From: Planctomycetales bacterium
GTDB lineage: Bacteria > Planctomycetota > Planctomycetia > Planctomycetales > Planctomycetaceae
Assembly: GCA_026400835.1 (NCBI GenBank)
Contig: JAPLOA010000079.1
Coordinates: 1-64,000, forward strand
Reading direction: 5' to 3'
Length of the DNA: 64,000 nucleotides
In this document: positions 55,549-64,000 of the stretch, one piece after another
Layout: every line of letters begins with the position of its first letter
Numbering within the stretch: position 1 is the stretch's first letter
Program-made: the position numbers and the translations under genes
Notes under the pieces: model-generated
Told to the model about the DNA's origin: nothing
Database searches by the model: none
Seen by the model: only the letters and a program-made list of their open reading frames with translations

Positions 55549-57144
55549 TCAGCAGGCGAGGTTCTGCAGGCGATTTTCCAGCTCGTCAATGAGTTCCCCG
55601 ATTGTTCGTCCCGAGCATGAGGTCGGAAGGCCAATCGGTTCGCCGATTGTCACCCACTCCGCAACTTTGCGTTCAGCGGCCACGACAGTGCTATGATCTC
55701 GTCCACCGAAATACATGCCAATTTCTCGATAGGCGGACTTCGTCATTCGTCGTGACATAAACATCGCAACTGCACGGGGCAGGGCGATCGCTTTGCGCCG
55801 CGATGCCGATCGAAGATCAGCGACTGTTACGCCAAAAATTTCACACACGACTTTCTCAACGTCGCTTATTCGGACAAGTCGACGGCATTCCTCTGCCATC
55901 TCGCCAAGAATTTCACGAGAAACAGCCAGCGTAATTCGTCGACCATTTAATGCGAACTGTCCTTCAAGCTGGTTCAGGGCACCCTGGAGTTCACGGACAT
56001 TCCGACGACATCGTCGAACGACATATTCAAGGGCATCGTCGGCAAAAACAGCCCTCATGCCCGCAGTCAGAGATCTGGCAAGTTTGTGCCTTGTGGTTTC
56101 GTCAGGGGATTCGATTCGACAGACGAGTCCACTCATGAATCGGGTCGTCAATTCTTCACGATGTTTCGTGAGCAATCGAGGATGTCGATCCGAAGAGATC
56201 ACGACCTGGCCACCATGGTCAATCAACTGGGTAATCGTGTGAAGGAATTCCTCCTGAGTGGCTCTTTTGTTGTCCAGAAACTCAATGTTGTCGATCAGCA
56301 GGACTTCGACATTCCGAAATCGCTGACGAAACGATGGCACAGTTCGTGAACTGAGGGCAGAGGTGAAATAGTTAGTGAAGGCCTCGCAGGTCAGGTACAT
56401 CACATTCTTTTCAGAATGCTTTCCACGGACTTCAGTATAAATCGCCTCCAGCAGATGAGTCTTCCCAGTGCCTGTTCCACCGTAGATGAACAACGGGTTG
56501 TATCTCTCTCCCGGAGTTGCGGATACCTGACGGGCTGCCAGAACTGCCAGGTCGTTACACTCCCCTGAGATGAACGAGTCGAAACGTCGGAAGCGTCGGC
56601 GATTTCCCGGGAGGCTCAGGGAGCCCGGTCGATCAAACTCAGAGGGAAGGGCTGGAAGCGGTTGAAGATTCTTTGTTGTTTTAAGAGGACCATTTCCCGG
56701 GTCTCGGCGTAGTTTCACATCATTGTCGATGGCCCCGGAAACAACAGGCCCGGAAACCGGCGTGGAGATGGCACTGAAAGCCCCAGCAACCTCCAGCATA
56801 AGAGACTCGTCAACCTCAAGCTGCGATGTTGCTGACGGACCAAGAACCAACTGTGCAGCCTGATTGAGCGACGTTCTGAAACGTCGCAACAACCAACCCA
56901 GAATAAATGGATTCGGAACGCGCACGATTAGTCTATCGCCAGAGATCTCGAATCGCGTACGCTTATGAAACCAGTGCTGGAAATTCTGCTCACCAACGGC
57001 GTCACGGACCGAATGTGTAATTCGATCGAGCTCAGAAGATATGACCGAAGATTGCGCATATACAGAACTGGAAACCGAAGTTCGCGCGGAGATGCTCAAA
57101 GCATCGAACGTCGGTTTGTCGTCTTGACGTGCGGGCTGCGTCAT
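55549..57144 (-). CDS. dnaA: Chromosomal replication initiator DnaA
   Basis: 531 residues from ATG 57144, preceded by GGGAGGGG. Domain I has QNFQHWFHKRTRFEISG. Domain III has Walker A FIYGGTGTGKTHLLEAIY, Walker B VLLIDNIEFLDNKRATQEEF and sensor SDRHPRLL. Domain IV has YREIGMYFGGRDHSTVVAAERKV, the DnaA-box helix-turn-helix. Domain II is long and variable (about 130-215). dnaN and recF, which often follow, are not next to it; the neighbours are a DUF4091 protein gene downstream and a glutaredoxin-like gene divergent upstream. The frame upstream to 57276 is not part of the protein. Confidence 0.95.
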   Translation of the reverse strand: MTQPARQDDKPTFDALSISARTSVSSSVYAQSSVISSELDRITHSVRDAVGEQNFQHWFHKRTRFEISGDRLIVRVPNPFILGWLLRRFRTSLNQAAQLVLGPSATSQLEVDESLMLEVAGAFSAISTPVSGPVVSGAIDNDVKLRRDPGNGPLKTTKNLQPLPALPSEFDRPGSLSLPGNRRRFRRFDSFISGECNDLAVLAARQVSATPGERYNPLFIYGGTGTGKTHLLEAIYTEVRGKHSEKNVMYLTCEAFTNYFTSALSSRTVPSFRQRFRNVEVLLIDNIEFLDNKRATQEEFLHTITQLIDHGGQVVISSDRHPRLLTKHREELTTRFMSGLVCRIESPDETTRHKLARSLTAGMRAVFADDALEYVVRRCRRNVRELQGALNQLEGQFALNGRRITLAVSREILGEMAEECRRLVRISDVEKVVCEIFGVTVADLRSASRRKAIALPRAVAMFMSRRMTKSAYREIGMYFGGRDHSTVVAAERKVAEWVTIGEPIGLPTSCSGRTIGELIDELENRLQNLAC

Positions 57145-57715
57145 GCGCCCCTCCCTCTTTCGCCATCGCGCAGCATCACCTCCGACAAAGACGGGGCAAT
57201 TCGCGAAAGCAAGCAGCTTGCGCGGCACTCCATCGCCTGTCGCCTCAAGGGCAGGGCGGTGCTTTAGGACTGGCATTTTGACAGGTTATACTCGACGACG
57301 AGTGCAGATTCGTCTTCGAGCGCTTACTCACTCAACGGCGGCGATGTTAACCAGACATGAAGAACTGTCAAATGAGCTCACGTGAATTCCATTCATAGTT
57401 TGTTGAGAGAATTTCGTAAGTGTATCAGTACGAAGACTCTCCGAATTCAGACGATTCTGACTGCGACTTTCTCAGTTCAAAATGACTGTCTATCGTTGAC
57501 AAATCAGAATCAACCAAAGCGCCCGCCAAATCGCGCCCTCGGGACAACTCGTCGCCGTGATTCCAAACGGCTCTCTGCAGAGATTGCGGGATTTGTTAGG
57601 CTTCCCCTCTCTCGGAATTCTTGTTCCTTTCCAACCTATCTACAGAGGCGCTTGAGATGTTTTCCGAGAACAGCGTTGTGAGAAGTGGGAATGGTGATCA
57701 CGGGAGTGCGTCGCA
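57145..57715. other. Intergenic region upstream of dnaA
   Basis: About 570 bases between dnaA and the divergent glutaredoxin-like gene. No TTATCCACA-type DnaA box or AT-rich 13-mer was found by eye, so oriC is not evident. The promoters of both genes should be here. Confidence 0.4.
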
Positions 57716-58270
57716 ATGAATTCGCATGAGTTGGAGCTTAATGATCGTGTTCGAGTCATTCTTGGCTCAGGATTGATGGTCTTGTCCTCGCTTTTCGCGG
57801 TGTTCATTTTCTCTGATCGAATGGATATGCGACCTTTTGAGTTTCCAACGGTCTGGTATTCCACCCGATCCTTACACCTGCTCTTGTGTGGAGTCATGTT
57901 GTTTTGCGCTGCAATGATGCTTAAGTCGCCTCACAACCGCACGCAGACTCGTGCTCGCCCCTTGTTTTCCAGTTGCCGGCTCTTCACTCGCAAACATTGC
58001 CCACTGTGTGACGATGCAATTGCTGTTCTGGCGGGTTTTCAGGGAGCACTACCCACAATTGAGATGATCGATATTGATGATTCTCGTGAACTCATGAGGC
58101 AGTTCGGCGAGTCTGTGCCGGTTGTGGAAATCGACGGGAAGGTGCGATTTCGCGGTGGCATCAGTGCCCACTTGTTGCAGCGACTGATCAATGCTGCGGA
58201 AAGACGAGCCGAAGTGGCTGGTTTTGATGCGGACGCTCGCGGCCATGGAATTGCTGATTCGGCTCTATGA
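57716..58270 (+). CDS. Membrane-anchored glutaredoxin-like protein
   Basis: 184 residues. Hydrophobic segments near 15-33 and 53-70 could anchor it. The C-terminal half is glutaredoxin/DUF836-like: SCRLFTRKHCPLCDDAIAVL with C95-x-x-C98, ESVPVVEIDGKVRFRG with the cis-Pro, and an ISAHLLQRLI helix. A redox role near the membrane is likely. A fusion of two TM segments to a glutaredoxin fold is not usual. Confidence 0.78.
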   Translation: MNSHELELNDRVRVILGSGLMVLSSLFAVFIFSDRMDMRPFEFPTVWYSTRSLHLLLCGVMLFCAAMMLKSPHNRTQTRARPLFSSCRLFTRKHCPLCDDAIAVLAGFQGALPTIEMIDIDDSRELMRQFGESVPVVEIDGKVRFRGGISAHLLQRLINAAERRAEVAGFDADARGHGIADSAL

Positions 58271-58303
58271 TTGGCGTCGATTTTGCCCTTGAGCAACATC
58301 GTT

Positions 58304-58330
58304 TTGCAGTTTCCTGCGATCCCCTATAAT
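58304..58330 (+). promoter_or_regulatory. Possible sigma-70-type promoter
   Basis: TATAAT at 58325-58330 is a perfect -10 box. TTGCAG at 58304-58309 would be a poor -35 with a short 15-base spacer. It lies about 120 bases before the stand-alone receiver gene. Confidence 0.3.
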
Positions 58331-58450
58331 CTCGGCAATCCAGCTGTTTGGGCCTTTAGGGCAGGGCGGCAGGATTGCTAAGGGTTTTGTTCGTTTGGCG
58401 CCAATCTGACTCAGCGTTGGCGCGTTCTCCGGTTTCGGATTCAATGAACT

Positions 58451-58918
58451 ATGCAGACTTCGGATATCGATATTTCATCGTCATGTGTCCTGATTGCTGA
58501 CGATATTCAGCAGAACCGTGAATTACTTGAGGCATACCTCGCGGATGAGGGCTACGAGATACTGATGGCCGCTGATGGTCACCAGACAATGCAAATGGTC
58601 GAGAATCGTCAGCCCGATCTAATCCTGCTCGACATCATGATGCCGCGAATGAGCGGATATGAGGTTTGCTCGCAGATTAAAGGTGATCCTGCCAAGCGAG
58701 GAATTCCTGTCCTGATGGTAACCGCGCTAAATGAGGCGGGCGATATCGAGAAGGCAGTCAATGCGGGCTGTGATGACTTTTTGACTAAACCGGTCAATCG
58801 ACTGGAACTCAGGACTCGAGTGCGATCGCTCTTGCGGGTTCGTCACTTGTCGAATCAACGAGATCGATTGCTGGCCTATCTGGAAGAGATGGAGCATCGA
58901 GTCCTCCGAGGTGACTGA
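58451..58918 (+). CDS. Stand-alone receiver-domain response regulator
   Basis: 155 residues. A CheY-like domain: CVLIADDIQQNRELLEAYL (acidic pair), LILLDIMMPRMSGYEV with the phospho-acceptor Asp, VLMVTAL (switch Thr), and DFLTKPVNRLEL (Lys). A C-terminal coiled-coil helix (LRVRHLSNQRDRLLAYLEEME) follows, as in receivers that pair with a kinase or output partner such as PleD-type proteins. No output domain is attached. No kinase gene adjoins. Confidence 0.9.
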   Translation: MQTSDIDISSSCVLIADDIQQNRELLEAYLADEGYEILMAADGHQTMQMVENRQPDLILLDIMMPRMSGYEVCSQIKGDPAKRGIPVLMVTALNEAGDIEKAVNAGCDDFLTKPVNRLELRTRVRSLLRVRHLSNQRDRLLAYLEEMEHRVLRGD

Positions 58919-58975
58919 CCAATTCACGTGTGCTGAGTTTTCTTTGTCCGTCGCTTATGAAGGCTGTTTTCAAAG

Positions 58976-60274
58976 ATGTCCGAGCCAGAATCATTCATGT
59001 CGTCCGATCGCAGCGAACCTGTTCAGGAGAACCGAGAGGTAGACGTTGCATCTGGAGCGGCGGATGTCACGGCCATCGACGTTGTGATTCGCAATCGCAG
59101 GGCTCAGCCATTCTTTGGCCGGCATCCCTGGGTTTTTGCGGGAGCAGTTGACCATGTCAAAGGGGCAATGCCTGATCAGATCCCACCAGGAACAGTGGTT
59201 CGTCTGATCAATTCCGAAGGGCGATTTATTGCCTGGGGACTCTATAACTCCAAAAGCCGAATTGTTGTTCGTCTCTATTCCTGGAGGCCCGATCTTCTGT
59301 TGACGAGCGATTTCTGGCAGCCGTTGATTCAACAGGCTGTTGCGTCCCGAAGATCACTTTTTCAGCTCGACGACTCCAGAACAGCATGCAGATTGATCTT
59401 CAGTGAGTCCGATGGGCTCTCGGGACTGACGGTGGATCTTTATGCCGGATACCTGCTCGTACAGTTCACCAGCTTGGCGCTGTTTCAGCATCGTGAGCCA
59501 ATCCTGACGGCCCTACAGGCTGAGCTACACCCCAAAGGAATTTGGCTACGCACTGAGAAGGGGATGCGCGAAGCGGAAGGTTTGGATGTTGTCGACGGAC
59601 TAATTGCTGGCCAGGAACCGCCTCGCCCGTTGTTCATCGAGGAGCACGGGGTCCGCTACGGTGTCGATGTACAGCAGGGTCAGAAAACCGGGTGTTACCT
59701 TGACCAGCGTGACAACCGTCTTGCAGCGAGTCGTTACCTGAAGGGGCTCGATGTCCTTGATGCCTTTTGTTTTTCAGGTGGATTTGGAATCACAGCCGCA
59801 AAGTTTGGTGGTGCAGCTTCAGTGCTGGGAATCGACTCCTCTGAGTCTGCTCTGGTGCTTGCAAAAGCAAATGCAGAATTAAATGGCGTTGCTGATCGGT
59901 GCCGCTGGAAGAAAGATGACGTTCGCCCGGCCCTGGAGGGAATGGCAGGGCAGGGCAGGACATTTGATGCCGTCATACTGGATCCACCCCGCATGGCCAG
60001 GACTCGCGGAGGCACAGATCGAGCCGTCACGGGATATTCTCGCCTGAATCAACTGGCTGTTGAGATCCTGAAGCCCGGCGGCATCCTGGTGACCTGCAGT
60101 TGCTCAGGACTTGTGACTCGCGCTGAGTTTCAGGAAATGCTGGGAGAGGTTGCGCGAGTTACAGGGAGAGACATTCAGATTCTTGAAAACCGTGGCCAAC
60201 CATCCGATCATCCGGTCAGCGTAACGTGCCCCGAGACCGAGTATCTGAAAGTCATGATTTGTCGAGTTAATTGA
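58976..60274 (+). CDS. Class I SAM-dependent rRNA methyltransferase, RlmI-like
   Basis: 432 residues. The N-terminal PUA-like domain has RRAQPFFGRHPWVFAGAVDHVKG. The catalytic part has GCYLDQRDNR, DAFCFSGGFGITAAKFGG (SAM loop), VLGIDSSESALVLAKANAELNG, and VILDPPRMARTRGG. The NPPY-like site is DPPR, and the Cys of TCSCSGLVTRAEF is the catalytic nucleophile of 5-methylcytosine enzymes of the RlmI type. RlmI methylates C1962 of 23S rRNA in E. coli; the exact base here is not known. Starts 57 bases after the receiver gene. Confidence 0.9.
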   Translation: MSEPESFMSSDRSEPVQENREVDVASGAADVTAIDVVIRNRRAQPFFGRHPWVFAGAVDHVKGAMPDQIPPGTVVRLINSEGRFIAWGLYNSKSRIVVRLYSWRPDLLLTSDFWQPLIQQAVASRRSLFQLDDSRTACRLIFSESDGLSGLTVDLYAGYLLVQFTSLALFQHREPILTALQAELHPKGIWLRTEKGMREAEGLDVVDGLIAGQEPPRPLFIEEHGVRYGVDVQQGQKTGCYLDQRDNRLAASRYLKGLDVLDAFCFSGGFGITAAKFGGAASVLGIDSSESALVLAKANAELNGVADRCRWKKDDVRPALEGMAGQGRTFDAVILDPPRMARTRGGTDRAVTGYSRLNQLAVEILKPGGILVTCSCSGLVTRAEFQEMLGEVARVTGRDIQILENRGQPSDHPVSVTCPETEYLKVMICRVN

Positions 60275-60278
60275 TTGG

Positions 60279-61652
60279 CTACTTTCGAAGCAGTTCTGAC
60301 AAGACCGCTTCAAGCTCTTTCAATCCCTGCGAAGCATCGACCTCATAAAAGCCCGCGTGATAGTGTGCGACTTTGCCGTCCGGAGCCAGGACGATCCAAA
60401 GTGGAAGTTGTCCTTTGGAGTCTCGCGGATCTCCAAAAGATTTTATCAAGGCTCCATCGTCGTGTCCGATCGGATAAGTGAGGTTCATAAATTCTGACAG
60501 CTTGCGTGCTGATCGCCTGCCTCTGCCAATGTTCTCCGCGGTCTGAAGATCAGGATTTGTGCTGACGCCGACAACTTGGACGTTCAGTTTTTTCTTTTGA
60601 TTGAATAAAAACTCAAGATACCCAGTTTGGCCATAGGGCTCAGATAACGGAGCGTCTCGATAATCCCAAAAGTGCAGGACCACAGTCTTTCCCTTCAGCG
60701 AAGCGGAGTCCATTTTTGTTCCGCTAACGAGATCCAGCACGAACGCCGGCGAGTCTGAATTCATGAGTTCGTTAGCCCTGCTGGCAGCAGAGGCGAGTCG
60801 CTTTTGCTGCTGTTCGGCATCGGCTCGCATTCTTCGAACGAGATCTTCGAGCGGCGTACCCTTTGAGAGTCGCGTCGTTTGCTCAATCCCTGCCAGCACA
60901 TCGTCTACCTGCCTCTGGGATAACTCATAACCATGAGAGTCCGGACGTCTCTTCAAGGCGGCTTGAAGCGAAAGAAGTTGGCCTTTCAGTTCAGAAAGCT
61001 GTGTCCCCACGGGAGGTTCCAGTTGCTTTGATGAAGCTCTTGCGAGCGTGAGTCGAAACTGGTCGCCCTGGCCCATGAAGACATCCGCCTCTGCTCTCAG
61101 AGTAACCCCCGAAGATGCCTCGACTGTGAGTGTTTGCTGACGGCCTCGGCGTTCCCGAGCATCGACGATCCATACGCTAACGCCATCAAGCGTTTGTTCC
61201 TCTACTGCCGTCATTTGCCAACCAGCGTGCTCCCAGGTGGTGTCCGGTGCGATTGCAGCGGGCAGGGCTGTCACAAGTGGGGGCAGGTTGATCAGATAAA
61301 TCGTACCATCGTAGTTGTAGACAAGGTGAGGTTGAACTTTGTCTCCAGGTACCGCGGGACCTGTCAGGCCAAAGCTGTCTGGCCACGGGCAACCTGCTCG
61401 AAGGTCGTCCGACACCGTGAAAAAGTGTTCGCTGCCAATTGTGTAGAGGTCTGCTTCAAACCGACGCAGAATCTCTCCATCGCCCTCTCCTGGCTGTATC
61501 AGCGATCCAGAAAAGGTTGAGTGCTGTGTGTGCCCATCTGGCATGATACCGGTGACAACCTGCTGAATTAATACGACGACAACAAAAACTGTTAGTCGAG
61601 TAGAGGTCAATCCGGGAGTACGCAGAAACGATATCAAATTTGAAAACATCAA
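60279..61652 (-). CDS. Exported TlpA-like thioredoxin-fold protein lacking CxxC
   Basis: 457 residues. An N-terminal hydrophobic segment (TRLTVFVVVVLIQQVVTG) anchors it or is a signal. Residues about 40-190 resemble an outer beta domain like those of lipoprotein-type LolA/YvaI sensors; the middle is charged helices with coiled-coil look (about 215-290). The C-terminal thioredoxin-like domain (about 300-457) has ASLKGKTVVLHFWDYRDAPLSEPYG, VVGVSTNPD, LPLWIVLAPDGKVAHYHAG. The usual WCxxC is missing (WDYRDAPL). The stop is four bases from the convergent RlmI gene. Not a thiol-disulfide oxidoreductase in the normal sense. Confidence 0.8.
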   Translation of the reverse strand: MMFSNLISFLRTPGLTSTRLTVFVVVVLIQQVVTGIMPDGHTQHSTFSGSLIQPGEGDGEILRRFEADLYTIGSEHFFTVSDDLRAGCPWPDSFGLTGPAVPGDKVQPHLVYNYDGTIYLINLPPLVTALPAAIAPDTTWEHAGWQMTAVEEQTLDGVSVWIVDARERRGRQQTLTVEASSGVTLRAEADVFMGQGDQFRLTLARASSKQLEPPVGTQLSELKGQLLSLQAALKRRPDSHGYELSQRQVDDVLAGIEQTTRLSKGTPLEDLVRRMRADAEQQQKRLASAASRANELMNSDSPAFVLDLVSGTKMDSASLKGKTVVLHFWDYRDAPLSEPYGQTGYLEFLFNQKKKLNVQVVGVSTNPDLQTAENIGRGRRSARKLSEFMNLTYPIGHDDGALIKSFGDPRDSKGQLPLWIVLAPDGKVAHYHAGFYEVDASQGLKELEAVLSELLRK

Positions 61653-62034
61653 ACCGGGCCTTCATACGCAGCGGTAAGGTGATGACCACAAACAAATTGG
61701 GCGATTAATTGAAGCAAAATCGCAACAAGTCGTTGCGACCCACAGTCAAAACGGACAACGGAGACAAATTCGCCAGTTCCGAAATATGTCAGATCGAAGC
61801 AGGAACCACAATTCAGAAGCTTGGCAGGACTTTAAGTTGTGGTTTTTGTGGGACTTCCTGACTGGGAGCCACATGTTGCGACTTTCGACTTCCAACTGCC
61901 TCGCTGGTCACTGGTATACTGGGCTTTTGCCGGTGAAGTCGCAGAAATCGGGGTGGTTTTCTATGATCCCGGCAGACTCTGTGACAAAAGTCACAACTGT
62001 TCATATATCGGTCATGCCAGACCCGGAGAGATCC
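61653..62034. other. Intergenic region
   Basis: About 380 bases between the divergent TlpA-like and kinase genes. The kinase frame runs open upstream through part of it, but that segment lacks family similarity. No promoter I can defend and no RNA. Confidence 0.3.
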
Positions 62035-63504
62035 ATGAGCGAAAATCAGAACGTTGTCGGGGGATACGAGCTGAAGAACTGTGTCGCAAGCGGCGCTTCG
62101 ACACAGATTTGGGAAGTTGCGCAGCAAGGAGCGACCACTCCATTTGCCATGAAACTGCTCCTGCCGGATGCATTTAAAGACCCGGAAGCCAAGGCTGTTC
62201 TCAAGCACGAATACAAGGTTGGATCGACCTTTGAGCATCCAAGTCTCGTGCGATTGCATAAGCTGGAAGTGACCCGGGACCACGGCTTCTACATTATGGA
62301 CTACTTCCGTGCCCCCAGCTTGAAAGCCCAGATCTCCGCAAATCTGGCCGAGACACAGAGTCGATTCAAAAAAATTGCCGAAGCGGTGTGTCAGGCTCTG
62401 GTTCACATGAATGAAAAGGGCTGGCTACATCGCGATATTAAGCCCGATAATATTCTTGTCAATAAGACGGGTGAAGTAAGGGTGATCGACTTTTCCCTGT
62501 CGACGAAACTAGCCACGGGCCTGATGAAGCTGCTCTCTGGCAAGCAAAAGGCAATTATGGGAACGCGAACTTATATCGCGCCGGAGATTATTCTGAAGAA
62601 CCCTCCGACTGCACAGTCTGATATTTATAGTTTAGGGGTGACGTTTTATGAAATTGTTACGGGAAATCCACCATTTGCGGGAATGAGCCCCAGCGATCTC
62701 CTCAAAAAGCACATCAGCGAATCGCCAGCTCCGCCCTCTCTTGCTAATCCTAATGTAACGCCCGAGCTGGATGCTGTAATCCTTAGAATGCTGTCTAAGA
62801 AACCTAAAGATCGTTATGCGGAAATGCGCGAAGTTATGTCTGCGCTTCGTAACGTGAAGTGCTTTAAGGAGGATCCGTTCGAACTGTATGAACGCAAAGT
62901 AAAGGAGGCGAAGGCGAACGAGAGTTTGAGTGTCGACAAGCGACTCGATAGTCGCGCTGACGCCGACCGTGTTTCTCGCGGGATCGCGGCTCCGGCAAAG
63001 CCAACAAAGGGCAAACGCATGACGGCGCCGATTGGTGAAATGGAAGCTGTAAAGAAGATTGGGGCGGGGAAAAACGTGGCTCCTGCAGCACAACCGCAAC
63101 CTGCTGCCATACCAATGATGCCTGCCATGATGCCCGGTATGGTCCCTCAAATGCCATACGGGATGCCGCCACAAGGAATGCCGGGAATGATGTATCCGGG
63201 AATGATGCAGCCGATGATGCCCCAGGTTCCAATGATGCAGCAGCCATTTCCTCCTGCAATGGCGGCCCAACAGCCTGTAAGCCCTCCGGGAATGACGCAG
63301 TCTCCGCCGAATTCTGTGGTTGCACATGCTAGTTCGCAACCAGTCCCGGCGGGAGTACTCACAGGGCAGCTTGCCGCCACTCCGCCGAAAGAGAACGGCG
63401 TAAAGAATGTGCAACTTCCATTGGATCGCAGATCGGCAAAGTCTTCACCGCCGGAAGTTGCAGAAGATCTTGACTTTATGACAGACCTTCCTGATATCTC
63501 GTAG
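62035..63504 (+). CDS. Serine/threonine protein kinase with Met/Pro-rich tail
   Basis: 489 residues from ATG 62035 (GGAGAG upstream). Kinase domain about 1-290: Lys K40 in FAMKLLLPD, HRD at H132-D134 in WLHRDIKPDNILV, the metal motif IDFSLS (152-154 has Ser for Gly of DFG), GTRTYIAPEIIL, and DIYSLGVTFYEIVTGNPPF. The DFS change is unusual but Asp is kept. From about residue 340 the protein is a Lys/Ala segment, then a Met/Pro/Gln/Gly tail (about 375-440) with repeats of MP and GM (GMVPQMPYGMPPQGMPGMM). No transmembrane helix or PASTA is seen. Likely partner for FHA proteins. Confidence 0.9.
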   Translation: MSENQNVVGGYELKNCVASGASTQIWEVAQQGATTPFAMKLLLPDAFKDPEAKAVLKHEYKVGSTFEHPSLVRLHKLEVTRDHGFYIMDYFRAPSLKAQISANLAETQSRFKKIAEAVCQALVHMNEKGWLHRDIKPDNILVNKTGEVRVIDFSLSTKLATGLMKLLSGKQKAIMGTRTYIAPEIILKNPPTAQSDIYSLGVTFYEIVTGNPPFAGMSPSDLLKKHISESPAPPSLANPNVTPELDAVILRMLSKKPKDRYAEMREVMSALRNVKCFKEDPFELYERKVKEAKANESLSVDKRLDSRADADRVSRGIAAPAKPTKGKRMTAPIGEMEAVKKIGAGKNVAPAAQPQPAAIPMMPAMMPGMVPQMPYGMPPQGMPGMMYPGMMQPMMPQVPMMQQPFPPAMAAQQPVSPPGMTQSPPNSVVAHASSQPVPAGVLTGQLAATPPKENGVKNVQLPLDRRSAKSSPPEVAEDLDFMTDLPDIS

Positions 63505-63583
63505 ATTTCCCGATCATCATATTTTACCTTTAATCACCATGATTCCCGGACTTGTTCTTTGTCAAATTCATTAGCATTTTCAT

Positions 63584-64000
63584 ATGGCGGCAAATTCCCT
63601 AAACTCCCTGCAAGCCGCCTCGATGGATGGCGTCAATCTTGGGGTTCTCACTGCGGGAATGGTTGTATTCATGGCTGTGCTGCATCAATTGTCCTTCGAA
63701 AAACCACTCTACGAACTCGAAGAGCGCCTTTTAAAGCTCGAATCTCAGCCAGATCCCTCGCCAGCCGAAAAAGAGAGCATGCGGAGGATGCGAGTCGAGC
63801 TTACGCAGATGACGCGCGAGCGTTACTCAAATCTCGATCCTTGGCAGACTGTTCAGGTTTCGCGCCATCCGGACCGCCCTCAAACGCCAGATTATCTGGA
63901 ACTCGTGTTCGATGAATTTGTCGAGTTGCATGGGGACAAGGCTTTTGGTGACGATCGAGCGCTTATCACCGGGTTTGCCCGGTTGGCTGGCCGGAAGGTC
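63584..64000 (+). CDS. accA: Acetyl-CoA carboxylase carboxyltransferase subunit alpha, 5' part only
   Basis: 139 codons seen, then the window ends. The alpha-subunit signature SNLDPWQTVQVSRHPDRPQ, YLELVFDEFVELHGDKAFGDD and ALITGFARLAGRK is present. The start is unclear: ATG 63584 gives an extra MAANSLNSLQAASMDG... segment; ATG 63671 gives MAVLHQLSFEKPLYELEERL, closer to usual AccA N-termini; neither has a strong binding site. AccA with AccD transfers the carboxyl group to acetyl-CoA in fatty-acid synthesis. Confidence 0.88.
   Translation, partial: MAANSLNSLQAASMDGVNLGVLTAGMVVFMAVLHQLSFEKPLYELEERLLKLESQPDPSPAEKESMRRMRVELTQMTRERYSNLDPWQTVQVSRHPDRPQTPDYLELVFDEFVELHGDKAFGDDRALITGFARLAGRKV

Noticed and set aside
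57145-57715. Origin of replication next to dnaA
   Set aside because: No DnaA boxes or AT-rich unwinding element were found by eye.

Overview
The window reads as a chromosomal piece of a planctomycete (Planctomycetaceae-like; I think of Fuerstiella, Gimesia or Rubinisphaera relatives, but cannot fix the genus). The reasons are the mix of secreted DUF1080, DUF4091, sialidase-like and Gfo/Idh/MocA proteins, a cytochrome-bearing beta-propeller, an FHA protein, a Ser/Thr kinase with a Pro/Met-rich tail, many small lipoproteins, scattered housekeeping genes on both strands, and short operons. No rRNA, tRNA or CRISPR array was seen.

Layout. 0-0.14 kb: the tail of what looks like an ISAs1-family transposase. 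0.3-31.5 kb: housekeeping and catabolic genes in small units: argJ, DUF309, purD, a YggS-type PLP protein, a beta-propeller/di-haem protein, a rhomboid protease, an aldo/keto reductase followed by a PhyH-type oxygenase gene broken by a TGA, an M50 protease, a Gfo/Idh/MocA oxidoreductase, a Cys/His-rich secreted protein, an ArgE-like M20 peptidase, xseA, fmt, Trm112-like and sugar-epimerase genes, ruvX, a sialidase-like protein, a ROK kinase, Ppx/GppA, DUF1080, two lipoproteins, a BshB1-like deacetylase, an FHA protein, rarA, PAP2, a small BON protein and a beta-helix protein. 31.6-36.2 kb: a lipoprotein and a very large secretin with about seven periplasmic repeats, without other secretion genes.

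36.7-48.2 kb is the most cohesive accessory block: a NarL/DosR-type response regulator, its PAS-PAS-PAS histidine kinase (broken by one in-frame TAA), a P2-type cation ATPase carrying a repeat-derived in-frame insertion, DUF2934, a BON protein, two tandem-domain universal stress proteins around an LdhA-type D-lactate dehydrogenase, a phospholipase D/cardiolipin-synthase-like protein and a metallophosphatase. The gene set resembles the hypoxia/dormancy regulons known from mycobacteria (DosRS, CtpF, Usp); the common control is my inference.

48.5-64 kb: a conserved hypothetical, an ABC exporter with every nucleotide-binding motif degenerate, an ABC-2 permease, acylphosphatase, a large DUF4091 protein, dnaA without recognisable DnaA boxes, a membrane-anchored glutaredoxin-like protein, a stand-alone receiver protein, an RlmI-type rRNA methyltransferase, a thioredoxin-fold protein lacking its cysteines, a Ser/Thr kinase, and the 5' part of accA cut by the window edge.

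The points most worth a second look are the palindromic repeat inside the ATPase gene, the stress island as a unit, the two genes broken by single in-frame stops, the degenerate ABC ATPase, and the acidic repeat of the FHA protein. All calls rest on reading motifs by eye; no database search was run.
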